From: Shewanella kaireitica
GTDB taxonomy: Bacteria; Pseudomonadota; Gammaproteobacteria; Enterobacterales; Shewanellaceae
Reading direction: 5' to 3'
Assembly (NCBI RefSeq): GCF_023284045.1
Contig: NZ_JAKIKQ010000010.1
Span: 99,009 to 163,008, forward strand
DNA length: 64,000 nucleotides
Shown here: in pieces, positions 37,705 through 47,358 of the stretch
How the letters are laid out: every line of letters starts with the position of its first letter
Position numbering within the stretch: position 1 is the stretch's first letter
Notes under the pieces: model-generated
Database searches by the model: none
Seen by the model: the letters and a program-made list of their open reading frames with translations, nothing else
Told to the model about the DNA's origin: nothing
Translations under genes and position numbers: made by a program

Positions 37705-37740
37705 AAAAAATCCGAACCTAGTAATAGGCTCGGATTTTTA
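37705..37740. terminator. Bidirectional rho-independent terminator
   Basis: AAAAATCCGA(ACCTA)GTAA(TAGGC)TCGGATTTTT between metC and the converging MBL hydrolase gene. Confidence 0.88.
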
Positions 37741-37771
37741 GTTTTAACGTATAACTAAAGTCGCTACAGAG

Positions 37772-38416
37772 TTAATCAAACAGCTGATCAGCAACAAATG
37801 GGTTTTGCGCGCGCTCTTCACCAAAGGTCGATAGCGGTCCATGACCCGGAATGAACTGTACCTCTTTACCTAAAGGCCACAACTTTTTAGTGATCGAGTC
37901 GATGAGATCTTGATGGTTAGACTGCGGGAAATCAGTGCGGCCAATTGAGCCTCTAAAGAGCACATCGCCGACCCAGGCAATAGCCGCCTCTTTAGCAAAA
38001 AACACCACGTGGCCCGGCGTATGTCCCGGGCAGTGCAACACTGATAACACCTGCTCACCCACTGTCACTTCATCACCCTCTTGCAGAAAGCGGTTTGGTG
38101 TAAACGGATCACAATGTACAAAACCAAAATGTTGGCTCTGCTTAGGTAAACTTTCTAACCAAAAACTATCAGCTAAGTGAGGTCCCACAATAGGAACATT
38201 GAGCTGCTCAGCAAGAGTTTGCGCCGCACCGACATGGTCAATATGGCCGTGGGTCAATAACACTTGTTCTATCTGGACATTATTTTTAGCAGCTTCTTCC
38301 AAAATGCGCTCAAGGTTTCCACCAGGATCAACCACAGCCCCTTTCAAGCTTTGCTCACACCAGATTAAACTACAATTTTGCTGAAATGGTGTGACCGGTA
38401 TTAACTGATACTTCAT
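37772..38416 (-). CDS. MBL-fold hydrolase (glyoxalase II/YcbL-like)
   Basis: 214 residues. The metallo-beta-lactamase motif THGHIDHVGAA (near residues 54-64) with further ligands in LHCPGHTPGHVVFF, WVGDVLFRGSIGRTD and FIPGHGPLSTFGEE. The short length and lack of a C-terminal domain place it with YcbL-type type II glyoxalases that hydrolyse thioesters, and not with GloB. No signal peptide. Exact substrate unproven. The gene is monocistronic; upstream is a repeat. Confidence 0.9.
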   Translation of the reverse strand: MKYQLIPVTPFQQNCSLIWCEQSLKGAVVDPGGNLERILEEAAKNNVQIEQVLLTHGHIDHVGAAQTLAEQLNVPIVGPHLADSFWLESLPKQSQHFGFVHCDPFTPNRFLQEGDEVTVGEQVLSVLHCPGHTPGHVVFFAKEAAIAWVGDVLFRGSIGRTDFPQSNHQDLIDSITKKLWPLGKEVQFIPGHGPLSTFGEERAQNPFVADQLFD

Positions 38417-38533
38417 CGAAACTCACCTAAAGATTATTTAGCAGTGCAATGATTAAAGATTACGCCAACTTACGCATTTCCTCTATAAATAATTGGTAGA
38501 ACATGAACTAACGCTCACAAAAACGGCATATTA

Positions 38534-38959
38534 TACCAATTGCATTAAGTATTTGGCCAGTTCAGAACCCCTCAGTCTTTTCAATTCAAAGCGCATCGGT
38601 AAAGAAATGGTTATTCCCTTTTAAGCCAATGCAAAGCAGAAGTGGAAAGGCTGAGGGGCTCACGTAGTGCGGCTGAGGTTAAACAAATTGGCAAAACGCT
38701 GTATGCTTCGCTATGGGATTTGGATATACGACTAAATGGTCTATTTTGTTCCATACAAAATAAGACATTCCGGCCCTCCTTGGCGGTCAGATTTAGGAGG
38801 TACGAGACCAAGGATGGTCGAAGGTAGAATAATGCAGGAGCAATTATCGAGAGCGAAGCAGGACGCCAGAGCCGAGAATAACTATTAGCTCAAATCCCGC
38901 TACTTGCCTACAGCGTTTTGAATTCCCGCTGAATGGTCAAACTTTTAATGCAATTGGTA
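38534..38959. repeat. MITE-like repeat, copy 3, interrupted (426 bp)
   Basis: Both ends (TACCAATTGCATTAA and TTAATGCAATTGGTA) match copies 1 and 2, but the interior is 162 bp longer. About 147 bp is inserted near 38729-38875, between the shared GGATATA and GAATAACTATT, and about 15 net bp is altered near 38673-38692. The inserted DNA holds no complete gene. It is a related longer subfamily, or a nested element. Confidence 0.85.
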
Positions 38960-39278
38960 TTAAAAGCAGCTAATAGAAAAATGAGTCTTTATTCTGTTAT
39001 CAAGTCGCTATTTTTGACTGGGATCTGCAGTTAAAAATGGATAGAGTTTAAAAGCAATTGCTAGCGGAAAGACAAGCAAAGTGGCACTTGTCGGCACGAC
39101 ATAAAAGACAGGCTATGTCTAATTTCAATGCTAAAGATAGCTACTTGATAGTAACAAAAAAGATTGATAATAGCTTGATAATAAACAAATACAGGTATTT
39201 ATTAAAACAGATTAGCTAGCACATAAAGCAAGTAGAGAACTGAATAAACACCCAGCTCTCTGCGAGTTTTATCTGTGA
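38960..39278. other. Intergenic region, no gene seen
   Basis: About 320 bases of AT-rich sequence between repeat copy 3 and the pentapeptide lipoprotein gene. No ORF, RNA gene or strong terminator recognised. Confidence 0.5.
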
Positions 39279-41321
39279 CTAACAGCCTTTTGGAAATATC
39301 CAAACTTCAACAGCACCATTTTTACTGCCAAAGTCATCACCTGATGATCCCGGCGTTGAAGGTGCAGTCTCTTTAGTCGGAGCGCTATTACAAGTCGTGG
39401 CAGGAATAATCGACCAGCTTCCGCCACCCGCTCCTGCAGCATCATCGCCAGCACCACCGCCGCCATAGCCACCACCACCGCCGCCACCGCCAGCACCGCT
39501 AAAGCTATCATCGGCATTGCCACCCCTACCGTTAGAACCAACCCCAGGATCGCCATTAACCCATTCACTGTTAGCCCCTAAAAACCCTTGTCCACCTTGA
39601 CCACCAATGCCGTCTTTACCGTCATCAGCGCCGCTTCCTCCATCTCCCCATTCATCCGTGCTGCCGCCATCGGCTCCACTGTCAAAGCTTTGTCCTACAC
39701 CAATGGTTCCCTGACCTATAATCGATGAAGCCGCAACGCCACCATCAGCGCCATCAGTGCCATCATTAATCCATCCAGATGAATCACCACCACCGCCACC
39801 GCCGGCAATAAGTATGACATCGTCTTCAAGTGAAGTAGGGCTACTTTCTGCAATCATGACCAGTGTAGAAGAGCCACCGTCACCATAAATATTACTTAGT
39901 GTGCCATTTTCGCCGATGAAGAAGTTGAATGAAGTTTGTCCATAACTGTCTAGGAAATGAGATAGAGTAGTGACGGTTGATGCAAACCCAGCCTTACCGC
40001 CATCGCCACCAGAGGTCCAAAGTCCGCCACTAGAACCTATGCCACCTTCTCCCCCCCAAGCTAAAATAGCCATAGGAGTGTCGTTGTCCAGAGTGGTATC
40101 AAAAGATGAGCTAACCTGACTAAAGATATCAACTAGATTGACAGACGTAACCAGCTCTGAAGAGTCAATGGCTTCGCAGCTTGTTATTGGCGTTGCACCA
40201 TCAACCCCACCATACTCAGTGGTACACACTTGCTTGTCAACGGCTGGCAATAAGCACTTATAAACGGTGTTGCCATCATCGGTAACATCTTGCTTAACTG
40301 AATCACACGGGTCTGACTCGGCAACGGCTGTTGAATTACAAAAGCCAACAGAGGTGATATCGCAAATGCCTCCGTCAGTCCAAGTCGCACCAACCAGATT
40401 GGCGTTATCAAAATCCGTATCCGTGACGGTCGCATTATGAAGGTCAGCTGGAGACAGTTGCGCGCTGGAAAAATAAGCTCCAGTTAGGTTGGCGTCACTG
40501 AGATCGGCATAAGTCATTTCTGAACCTCGAAAGTCACCCTTGCTCATATCTGCACCACTAAAGTTGGTTCCGGTGAGCGTTGATTCGAAAAGATCGACAT
40601 TGGTTAATATGGCATCAGTTAAATCAGCGCCAGAAAGATCAGCAAATGTGAGTGTTGCATTATCCAAATTTGCATCTGATAAATCACAATTTTTGCAGGC
40701 GTTAGTAGAAATAAGCGTAGTCACATTGTCATCTGTAGTCTCAGCATGAGCAGAGCTTATCAGCAGATTACCTATGTGACTTAGTAGCCTGGAAACAATG
40801 GAATAGTGAGTGCTATTTATTGCAGACAAGGAACCAATATTGGGCTGTGTCACTAAGAAGGTTAGATCTGTGCTTTCTACATGTTCACCGTGAGTCAGTA
40901 CCAATTGAAATTCACCAGCAGGCATTATTGCCGAGACACACTCGTCATTGGCTGACATGCTAAGCACTTCTTCGCCTTCGCTATTGTTAAGCACCATAGA
41001 GTGATTGGAGTCGCTATTACCATCCTCATAGCAAAACGTATGATTGAGGGTACGAGAATATAGGTAAGGTATAAGATCAGTACCTGATTCACCATTGGAG
41101 TCATCCGCTGCAGTTGCCGTGGCTGGCTCAAGAAATAATGCAACCACTCCTTGTTCAGGGTTGGCACGCAAGCGACTGTTATCTGCAAAGTCCTTTTCGA
41201 GTAAAAAGTCTGATTGCATTTCCGTATCATCGTTGCTATCGCAAGCAGTCACGAAAATGAGAGAAAACACTAATGTCAACAATACGTTAAACTTGCTGCG
41301 GTAATCACTGATAGTCTGCAC
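39279..41321 (-). CDS. Pentapeptide-repeat lipoprotein with C-terminal glycine-rich domain
   Basis: 680 residues. A lipobox FVTAC ends the signal peptide at Cys27; Asp follows the Cys, which in E. coli keeps lipoproteins in the inner membrane. An unknown domain comes next (about 30-200), then a run of pentapeptides (about 210-310) such as ANLDNATLTFADLSGADLTD, which should fold as a right-handed beta-helix. Paired cysteines (CDITSVGFC, CDSVKQ, YKCLL, VCTTEYGG) precede a glycine-rich domain (about 425-650) with GGGGGGGGYGGGGAGDDAAG, resembling polyglycine-II folds of ALK-type receptors and phage adhesins. Function unknown; a surface or adhesive role is a guess. It stands alone. Confidence 0.8.
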   Translation of the reverse strand: MQTISDYRSKFNVLLTLVFSLIFVTACDSNDDTEMQSDFLLEKDFADNSRLRANPEQGVVALFLEPATATAADDSNGESGTDLIPYLYSRTLNHTFCYEDGNSDSNHSMVLNNSEGEEVLSMSANDECVSAIMPAGEFQLVLTHGEHVESTDLTFLVTQPNIGSLSAINSTHYSIVSRLLSHIGNLLISSAHAETTDDNVTTLISTNACKNCDLSDANLDNATLTFADLSGADLTDAILTNVDLFESTLTGTNFSGADMSKGDFRGSEMTYADLSDANLTGAYFSSAQLSPADLHNATVTDTDFDNANLVGATWTDGGICDITSVGFCNSTAVAESDPCDSVKQDVTDDGNTVYKCLLPAVDKQVCTTEYGGVDGATPITSCEAIDSSELVTSVNLVDIFSQVSSSFDTTLDNDTPMAILAWGGEGGIGSSGGLWTSGGDGGKAGFASTVTTLSHFLDSYGQTSFNFFIGENGTLSNIYGDGGSSTLVMIAESSPTSLEDDVILIAGGGGGGDSSGWINDGTDGADGGVAASSIIGQGTIGVGQSFDSGADGGSTDEWGDGGSGADDGKDGIGGQGGQGFLGANSEWVNGDPGVGSNGRGGNADDSFSGAGGGGGGGGYGGGGAGDDAAGAGGGSWSIIPATTCNSAPTKETAPSTPGSSGDDFGSKNGAVEVWIFPKGC

Positions 41322-41775
41322 GTTACTTTCCTTATAATGGAACAGATTTTTTGAAGTTGTTAATGGCTATTCATACCTTACCTATTAGTTCCATACCGAA
41401 TAATTAGGTGGCAGCCATTATTAATCAATAGCATAGCGATCCTCATGTTTATTAACAACTACAAGTACTAACCAAAGCAGGAACTTGAGCTATATTCAAC
41501 AGGGGATAGCGGATAAACACTGGATATTAAGCGAAAAGACAGTAAAACTGAGAGCGGTTGAACCTGCTTAGTTAGCAAGTATGACGCCGGCATAACTTGG
41601 TAAATGTAAATATGCTCAACGGATTTTAAAGCAGTAACAAGGTAGCTTCAGTGCAAAGTGGTTTCTATTAACTTAGGGCTGTATATCAGCTCTTTTGACT
41701 GAAACTCGCCGCTTTTCAATTTCAGTATGCCAAATTTACAACTCGCCATTAATAATATGCCTATTTAGCAAAATA
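41322..41775. other. Intergenic region, no gene seen
   Basis: About 450 bases between two minus-strand genes. The promoter of the lipoprotein gene must lie at its left end. No other feature recognised. Confidence 0.5.
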
Positions 41776-42273
41776 TCAGCCTTCTCGTATATAACGTGTA
41801 GGGCTTTCGTAGTAGAGATAATTTTCATTGTGAGCACTTAATAGAAACGATACTGCTTTACGAACATGCTGATTATCGACGCTTTTATTCACATAAATTT
41901 TCAGCTCGCTAGTATATTTTTTCAATAAAGTAGAACCTTCATGGGTATGCATCCCAACGACAAATGCGATGTTCAATAAGACTGTAAGCAAAAATATTAA
42001 CCGAAAACTTTTCTTTTTACTCTTATGACGCAGCTTTTGCTGTGCAACTATAGCGCCTGGCCAACCAAACAAAAGTGAATATATATGGAGTTTGCTCTCA
42101 GATACGCGCCATTCATTGTTTTGAGCAGCCTTTTTATCTTTTGCGTAGATTAGGAAAGTTAAAAAGCTCGCAATAATGAATATCAAGAAGATGATTGGCG
42201 GTAAATAACCTAAGTAGAATGATGTAGATAAAGCAATTAATAATCCATAGATGGGCAAATAGTGATAATTCAT
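41776..42273 (-). CDS. DUF1294 family membrane protein
   Basis: 165 residues. Two N-terminal helices, then FLIYAKDKKAAQNNEWRVSE and LLFGWPGAIVAQQKLRHKSKKKSF, the DUF1294 signature, and a third helix. Many family members carry a cold-shock domain in front; it is absent here. The C-terminal tail (about 120-165) is extra and ends in a soluble stretch. Function unknown. No operon partner. Confidence 0.82.
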   Translation of the reverse strand: MNYHYLPIYGLLIALSTSFYLGYLPPIIFLIFIIASFLTFLIYAKDKKAAQNNEWRVSESKLHIYSLLFGWPGAIVAQQKLRHKSKKKSFRLIFLLTVLLNIAFVVGMHTHEGSTLLKKYTSELKIYVNKSVDNQHVRKAVSFLLSAHNENYLYYESPTRYIREG

Positions 42274-42511
42274 TTTTATCTCTGAAAGCTAACAGCTTAT
42301 TCAACAGCAGTAGGATAACTGACAAGGCAATCTAATTATTACTTGTCACTCTATCACTGACAAGTAATTGCTGCAAAAGGATTTTTCAAATACTTTATGC
42401 TGCGGTCAATTAGTTATTTGCTAGAAATTTACAGCACAGCTGCCCGATTTCGGTATACAATCTCCAACCTCATTGCCCCAATAATAGTTAACAACAAACA
42501 AGGCGAACAAC

Positions 42512-43801
42512 ATGATCCCACAACTCACCTTTGCAGGCATGGTTGCCCGTAAACATACCTTCACCCTGCCCCTTGATTATCAACAGCCTAAAGGTGAGAC
42601 AATTGAAGTCTTCGCTCGCGAATTAGTCAGCCCTGAGAACCAACACAAACAACTGCCTTTTATTGTATTTTTTCAAGGTGGACCAGGGTTTGGAGCGGTA
42701 AGGCCCGCTGCGACAGGTGGCTGGATAAAACGCGCTTTACAAGAATTTAGAGTGTTGTTGCTCGATCAACGTGGTACCGGGCTGTCGACTCCAGTAAGCT
42801 CTGCAAGCCTGACACACTTGAATTCAGACCAGCAAAGCGAATACTTGAGCCACTTTCGCGCCGACAATATTATCCGCGATGCCGAGTCTATTCGTCAGCA
42901 ATTGGTTGGCGATGACAAATGGTCAATTCTAGGGCAAAGCTTTGGTGGTTTCTGTGTTTTAAAATACCTTAACGATGCGCCAGATGGCGTCGAAGAAGCT
43001 TATATTACTGGCGGTATTCCGTCACTTAACCGCAGTGCCGATGAAGTCTACCAAGCCACATACCTGCGGGTTATCACTAAGAACAATGACTTTTTTGCCC
43101 GTTTTACTGATGCGCAAGACCTAGTCAAAGCGCTAGCACAGCATATTAGCGAAAACGAGGTAAGGCTGGCTACAGGCGAGCAGCTTACCGTTGAGATGTT
43201 ACAACTACTGGGCATAAACATAGGCATGGAGCAAGGCCCAGAGAGCGTCTACTACCTACTGGAGCATGCGCTAATCACAACGGCAAGCGGTACCATTGTA
43301 AACCCGCTATTTTTGGCACATTTCTGCCAGTTACTCGATTACAACACCAACCCCATTTTTGCCTTGCTGCATGAATCCATCTATTGTCAGAACAGTGCGT
43401 CAAACTGGGCAGCCCATAGAGTAAGGCAGCAGTACCCACAGTTTAACTACAGCGTAGATAAGCCGTTTCTTTTCACCGGAGAGATGATCTATCCGTGGAT
43501 GTTTGAGCAGTTCAATAACCTTAAGCCGTTAAAAGAGGCTGCGGCTATGCTAGCTGAAAAAAGCGATTGGCCGATGCTATATCAACCAACAAAATTAGCA
43601 GAGAACAAGGTGCCTGTTGCCGCAGCGATATATAGCGAAGATATGTTTGTTGAGATGCGTTATAGCTTAGAAACCGCAGCGAAAGTAGGCAACTTAAAGT
43701 ACTGGTTAACCTCTGAATATGAGCACAACGGTATTCGTATGAATGGCGAGCATATTCTGGACAGATTAATTGCAATTAACCGTGGGGAAAACTTACGTTA
43801 A
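42512..43801 (+). CDS. Prolyl aminopeptidase-like alpha/beta hydrolase (S33)
   Basis: 429 residues, no signal peptide. The oxyanion motif GGPGFG, the DQRGTGLSTP motif, and the nucleophile elbow GQSFGGFC (Ser near 150) are those of proline iminopeptidases. The catalytic Asp is probably in IYSEDMFVEM and the His in MNGEHILDRL. It should release N-terminal proline from peptides in the cytosol. The length agrees with the longer subgroup (about 420-430). Monocistronic with a terminator after it. Confidence 0.9.
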   Translation: MIPQLTFAGMVARKHTFTLPLDYQQPKGETIEVFARELVSPENQHKQLPFIVFFQGGPGFGAVRPAATGGWIKRALQEFRVLLLDQRGTGLSTPVSSASLTHLNSDQQSEYLSHFRADNIIRDAESIRQQLVGDDKWSILGQSFGGFCVLKYLNDAPDGVEEAYITGGIPSLNRSADEVYQATYLRVITKNNDFFARFTDAQDLVKALAQHISENEVRLATGEQLTVEMLQLLGINIGMEQGPESVYYLLEHALITTASGTIVNPLFLAHFCQLLDYNTNPIFALLHESIYCQNSASNWAAHRVRQQYPQFNYSVDKPFLFTGEMIYPWMFEQFNNLKPLKEAAAMLAEKSDWPMLYQPTKLAENKVPVAAAIYSEDMFVEMRYSLETAAKVGNLKYWLTSEYEHNGIRMNGEHILDRLIAINRGENLR

Positions 43802-43863
43802 TTAAGAAACACTTAAGCTTACATCGACATAATGTAATCAGTTCCTCACCTGTATCACCTTTG

Positions 43864-43892
43864 GCAAGCCTTATTTAGGCTTGCTTTTTTTT
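43864..43892 (+). terminator. Rho-independent terminator
   Basis: GCAAGCC-TTATTTA-GGCTTGC followed by eight Ts, about 60 bases after the hydrolase stop. Confidence 0.92.
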
Positions 43893-43940
43893 GCCTCAAA
43901 AACCATATTTAAAGCCTCTCTCATATTGAGGTTAACTCTG

Positions 43941-44138
43941 ATGGACATCACTCATCTGGAACAGCTTAGCTCTGCAACATTGCTTGGGATCGTTAACGAA
44001 AAACTCAGATTGACCTGCAGCGACCAAGCCGCGCTTTTTTATGAGATGGATATTGATAAGCAATTGCTAGACTCTAAGCTTGCCGATATCGGTTACCACT
44101 ATGACCCGCTCAGTAATCAATATAAAAACCTAAAATAG
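43941..44138 (+). CDS. DUF4250 family small protein
   Basis: 65 residues from the ATG at 43941, which has TGAGG about ten bases upstream; the frame is open from 43881, but that part overlaps the terminator T run. MDITHLEQLSSATLLGIVNEKLRL and the ending GYHYDPLSNQYKNL match DUF4250, small cytosolic proteins of unknown function. It has its own terminator. Confidence 0.78.
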   Translation: MDITHLEQLSSATLLGIVNEKLRLTCSDQAALFYEMDIDKQLLDSKLADIGYHYDPLSNQYKNLK

Positions 44139-44168
44139 ACGATAAAGGCGCTGCCTTTATCGTCTTTA
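44138..44168. terminator. Terminator hairpin
   Basis: GACGATAAAGGC-GCT-GCCTTTATCGTC, a 12-bp perfect stem, with TTTATATTT after it. It begins on the last base of the DUF4250 stop codon and may also serve the convergent efflux operon. Confidence 0.85.
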
Positions 44169-44205
44169 TATTTCACGGATTAACTTCGTTGTTACTTGCT
44201 ACAGC

Positions 44206-47200
44206 TTAACTCGTTGCTGAGCGCTGTTTACGACTAAAGCGATAAACCAATGAGTACAGCACTGGCAAGATCACTAACGTCAGCAGTGTTGACGAGATAA
44301 TACCGCCTATCACTACTGTAGCCAGTGGCCGTTGCACTTCAGCGCCAGTACCGATATTGAGCGCCATCGGTACAAAGCCTAAACTTGCCACTAATGCCGT
44401 CATCATCACTGGGCGTAAACGTTGGCTTGCGCCCTGCTTAATCGCCTCAATAAGCTCTAGCCCCTGCAGTTTAAGCTCTTTAATAAAGCTCAGCATCACC
44501 ACGCCATTTAGCACCGCAATGCCTGATAGTGCAATAAAGCCAATCGCCGCTGAGATCGACAATGGCATATCACGCAATACCAAAGCCAATACGCCGCCCG
44601 TAAGCGCTAACGGTACGCAGCTAAAGATAATGAGTGAGTCGCGCACTGAGCCAAAGGCGCTATATAGCAAGCCAAAAATCAATAGAAGTGTCAATGGCAC
44701 CAAAATCATCAAACGGTTCGATGCCGATTCTAGCTGCTCGAAGGTGCCGCCGTATTCACTCCAGTAACCACTTGGCAAAGCTAAATCATCAGCCATCACT
44801 TTTTGAGTGTCTTGGATGAACGAGCCTAAATCACGGCCATCTACATTCGCAGTGACCACAACATGGCGCTTACCACTTTGACGATTGATTTGATTAGGCC
44901 CCACTTTAAAGTGCAGCTCAGCCACTTCGCCCAAAGGCACATAGCTTAAATCGGGGTTTAGCTCGCTTGACAGTGCTATCGGGATATTGGCTAGTTTGTC
45001 AAGATCTTGGCTAATATCATCCGCCATTCTCACAACCAGCTTAAAACGTCTATCACCTTCATAGATAAGCCCGACAGGTATGCCCGAAACAGCTGTTTGT
45101 AGAGCTTGTTGCACGTCAACAATCGTCAGACCCAACAAGGCTAAATGATCGCGGTTAGGCTCGACCGATAACGTTGGCAGACCAGACATCTGTTCAACGC
45201 GCACATCGGTTGCGCCCTGTATGCCTTGGAACAACCTGACAGCGCGGTCGCCCGCATCTTTTAAGGTATCGAGGTCATCACCATAGATCCGCAGTGCCAC
45301 ATCAGCGCGCACACCAGCGATTAACTCGTTAAAGCGCATCTCAATGGGCTGGGTAAACTCATAGTTATTACCCGGTACTTGCTCAACATGCTCACGAAGT
45401 TCATCAACAAACTGCGCTTTTGTCTTAGTCGGATCTGCCCACTCTGAGCGTGGTTTGATGATCAAGATGGTATCGGCAACACTTGGCGACATAGGATCGG
45501 TTGCCACTTCTGGTGTTCCCACCTTTGAAAATACCCGCTCAACTTCATCAAGCTCACTAATCACTACTTCGAGCTTTTTTTGCATCTCAATCGATTGCTC
45601 AAGCCCGGTGCCAGTGATCCGCATGGCATGCATGGCGATATCCCCTTCATCGAGTTTTGGCAAGAATTCAGAACCCAGACGACTAAGCTGAACACTGGTC
45701 ACCACCATCAGCACGATAGCGCCAGCAATGATAATAAAAGGACGCTTGAGCGAGAAAAATAGCACTGGCTCATAGGCTTTACGCGCACCAGCCATCAGCC
45801 AGTTTTCTTTCTCGTTCACTTTACCTTTTACAAATAGCGCTATGGCTGCTGGCACAAACGTTACCGAAAACAACAATGCACCGATAAGTGCAGCTACGAC
45901 CGTAAAGGCCATCGGGTGGAACATTTTGCCTTCGACACCGCTTAGGGCAAATATCGGCAGATAGACCAACATAATGATCAATACACCAAACACTGCCGGG
46001 CGAAATACCTCTTTAGTTGCCTCTGCAACGACTTTAATACGCTCTTCAAGTACCAACAATCGACCGTACTGATGTTGCGCCATACCTAGGCGGCGTAGGG
46101 CATTTTCAACAATGATCACTGCGCCATCGACAATAATGCCGAAATCAATTGCGCCAAGACTCATCAAGTTACCCGACACGCGATTTGCGGTCATACCGGT
46201 AATGGCAAATAACATACTCAGAGGGATAACGAGCGCTGCAATCAATGCCGCGCGGAAATTACCCAGTAACGCAAACAGCACCACAATAACCAGTACAGCA
46301 CCCTCAAATAGATTTTTCTGTACCGTTTCAATCGCTTTATCGACTAAGGTTGTACGGTCATAAACGGCTTCCGCCACTATGCCTTCAGGCAAGCTGGCAT
46401 TAATCAGCTTGAGTCTCTCCCCAACCTCTTTGGCAACAATGCGACTGTTCTCGCCCAGTAACATAAACGCAGTGCCCAGCACGGTCTCTTCACCGTTTTG
46501 ACTGGCGGCGCCAGTACGCAGCTGTTTACCATAAAACACATCAGCAACATCGCCTATTCGCACAGGTGCGTCATCACGCTTGGTGACGACAACTTGGCGA
46601 ATTGACTCTAGATCTTTAAGTTGCCCTGGCGAACGGACTAGCCATTGCTCGCCGCTGCGCTCGATATAACCGGCACCTGCATTGCGATTATTACGCTCAA
46701 GCGCGGTGATAACATCATCAACAGTCACCTTAAATGCCAATAACTTCGCTGGCACTGGCGCGACTTGATATTCGCGCTCATAACCACCCAAGCTATTGAT
46801 TTCTGTAACGCCATTAACTTTTACCAGCTGCGGGCGGATGATCCAGTCTTGAATCGTACGCAGATCTTCAGCGTTATAAGGCGTGCCATCTTCTTTTACC
46901 GCTCCATCAAGGGCGCGAATGGAGTAAGTAAATACTTCGCCTAAACCACTACTAACAGGGCCAAGCGCAGGTTCGGCTTCTGTAGGTAGCTCACTGCGAA
47001 CGCCTTGTAAGCGTTCACTTATCTGTTGCCGCGCCCAGTAGATATCAGTGCCCTCTTCGAAAATGACAGTCACCTGTGACAAGCCATAACGCGAGATCGA
47101 GCGGGTATAATCTAAACTTGGGATCCCCGCCATGGCATTTTCAATCACATAGGTCAGCCTTTGCTCCGACTCAAGCGGTGAATAGCCAGCAATCGCGGTG

Positions 47201-47346
47201 TTGATCTGCACTTGCACATTGGTAATGTCTGGCACAGCATCAATAGGTAGCTTGAGGGTGTTATAACCCCCTAATAGCGCAATGAGCAGTGTAATCGCTA
47301 GTACCAATAATCGCCGTTTAAGGGCGAATGAGATAATAGTATCCAT
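44206..47346 (-). CDS. Heavy-metal RND efflux permease (CzcA/CusA family)
   Basis: 1046 residues. N-terminus MDTIISFALKRRLLVLAITL, then PIDAVPDITNVQVQINT, a CzcA/CusA signature. DFGIIVDGAVIIVENALRRL in helix 4 carries the aspartates and glutamate of the proton relay (DFGxxxDGxxxxxEN pattern of the heavy-metal subgroup). The two-fold helix pattern is intact. It exports divalent or monovalent metal ions from the periplasm or cytosol. The specific metal cannot be fixed: the DFG motif with two Asp favours divalent ions (Zn, Co, Cd, Ni) over Cu/Ag. Third gene of the operon, 12 bases after the adaptor. Confidence 0.94.
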   Translation of the reverse strand: MDTIISFALKRRLLVLAITLLIALLGGYNTLKLPIDAVPDITNVQVQINTAIAGYSPLESEQRLTYVIENAMAGIPSLDYTRSISRYGLSQVTVIFEEGTDIYWARQQISERLQGVRSELPTEAEPALGPVSSGLGEVFTYSIRALDGAVKEDGTPYNAEDLRTIQDWIIRPQLVKVNGVTEINSLGGYEREYQVAPVPAKLLAFKVTVDDVITALERNNRNAGAGYIERSGEQWLVRSPGQLKDLESIRQVVVTKRDDAPVRIGDVADVFYGKQLRTGAASQNGEETVLGTAFMLLGENSRIVAKEVGERLKLINASLPEGIVAEAVYDRTTLVDKAIETVQKNLFEGAVLVIVVLFALLGNFRAALIAALVIPLSMLFAITGMTANRVSGNLMSLGAIDFGIIVDGAVIIVENALRRLGMAQHQYGRLLVLEERIKVVAEATKEVFRPAVFGVLIIMLVYLPIFALSGVEGKMFHPMAFTVVAALIGALLFSVTFVPAAIALFVKGKVNEKENWLMAGARKAYEPVLFFSLKRPFIIIAGAIVLMVVTSVQLSRLGSEFLPKLDEGDIAMHAMRITGTGLEQSIEMQKKLEVVISELDEVERVFSKVGTPEVATDPMSPSVADTILIIKPRSEWADPTKTKAQFVDELREHVEQVPGNNYEFTQPIEMRFNELIAGVRADVALRIYGDDLDTLKDAGDRAVRLFQGIQGATDVRVEQMSGLPTLSVEPNRDHLALLGLTIVDVQQALQTAVSGIPVGLIYEGDRRFKLVVRMADDISQDLDKLANIPIALSSELNPDLSYVPLGEVAELHFKVGPNQINRQSGKRHVVVTANVDGRDLGSFIQDTQKVMADDLALPSGYWSEYGGTFEQLESASNRLMILVPLTLLLIFGLLYSAFGSVRDSLIIFSCVPLALTGGVLALVLRDMPLSISAAIGFIALSGIAVLNGVVMLSFIKELKLQGLELIEAIKQGASQRLRPVMMTALVASLGFVPMALNIGTGAEVQRPLATVVIGGIISSTLLTLVILPVLYSLVYRFSRKQRSATS

Positions 47347-47358
47347 ATGGTTTCGTCC

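Noticed and set aside
38611..38827. Short frames within repeat copy 3
   Set aside because: They lie wholly inside the noncoding repeat and its insert; they resemble spurious calls made on repeats.
44357..46363. Several plus-strand frames opposite the CzcA-type gene
   Set aside because: They fall in a clearly coding minus-strand gene and have no recognisable domain.
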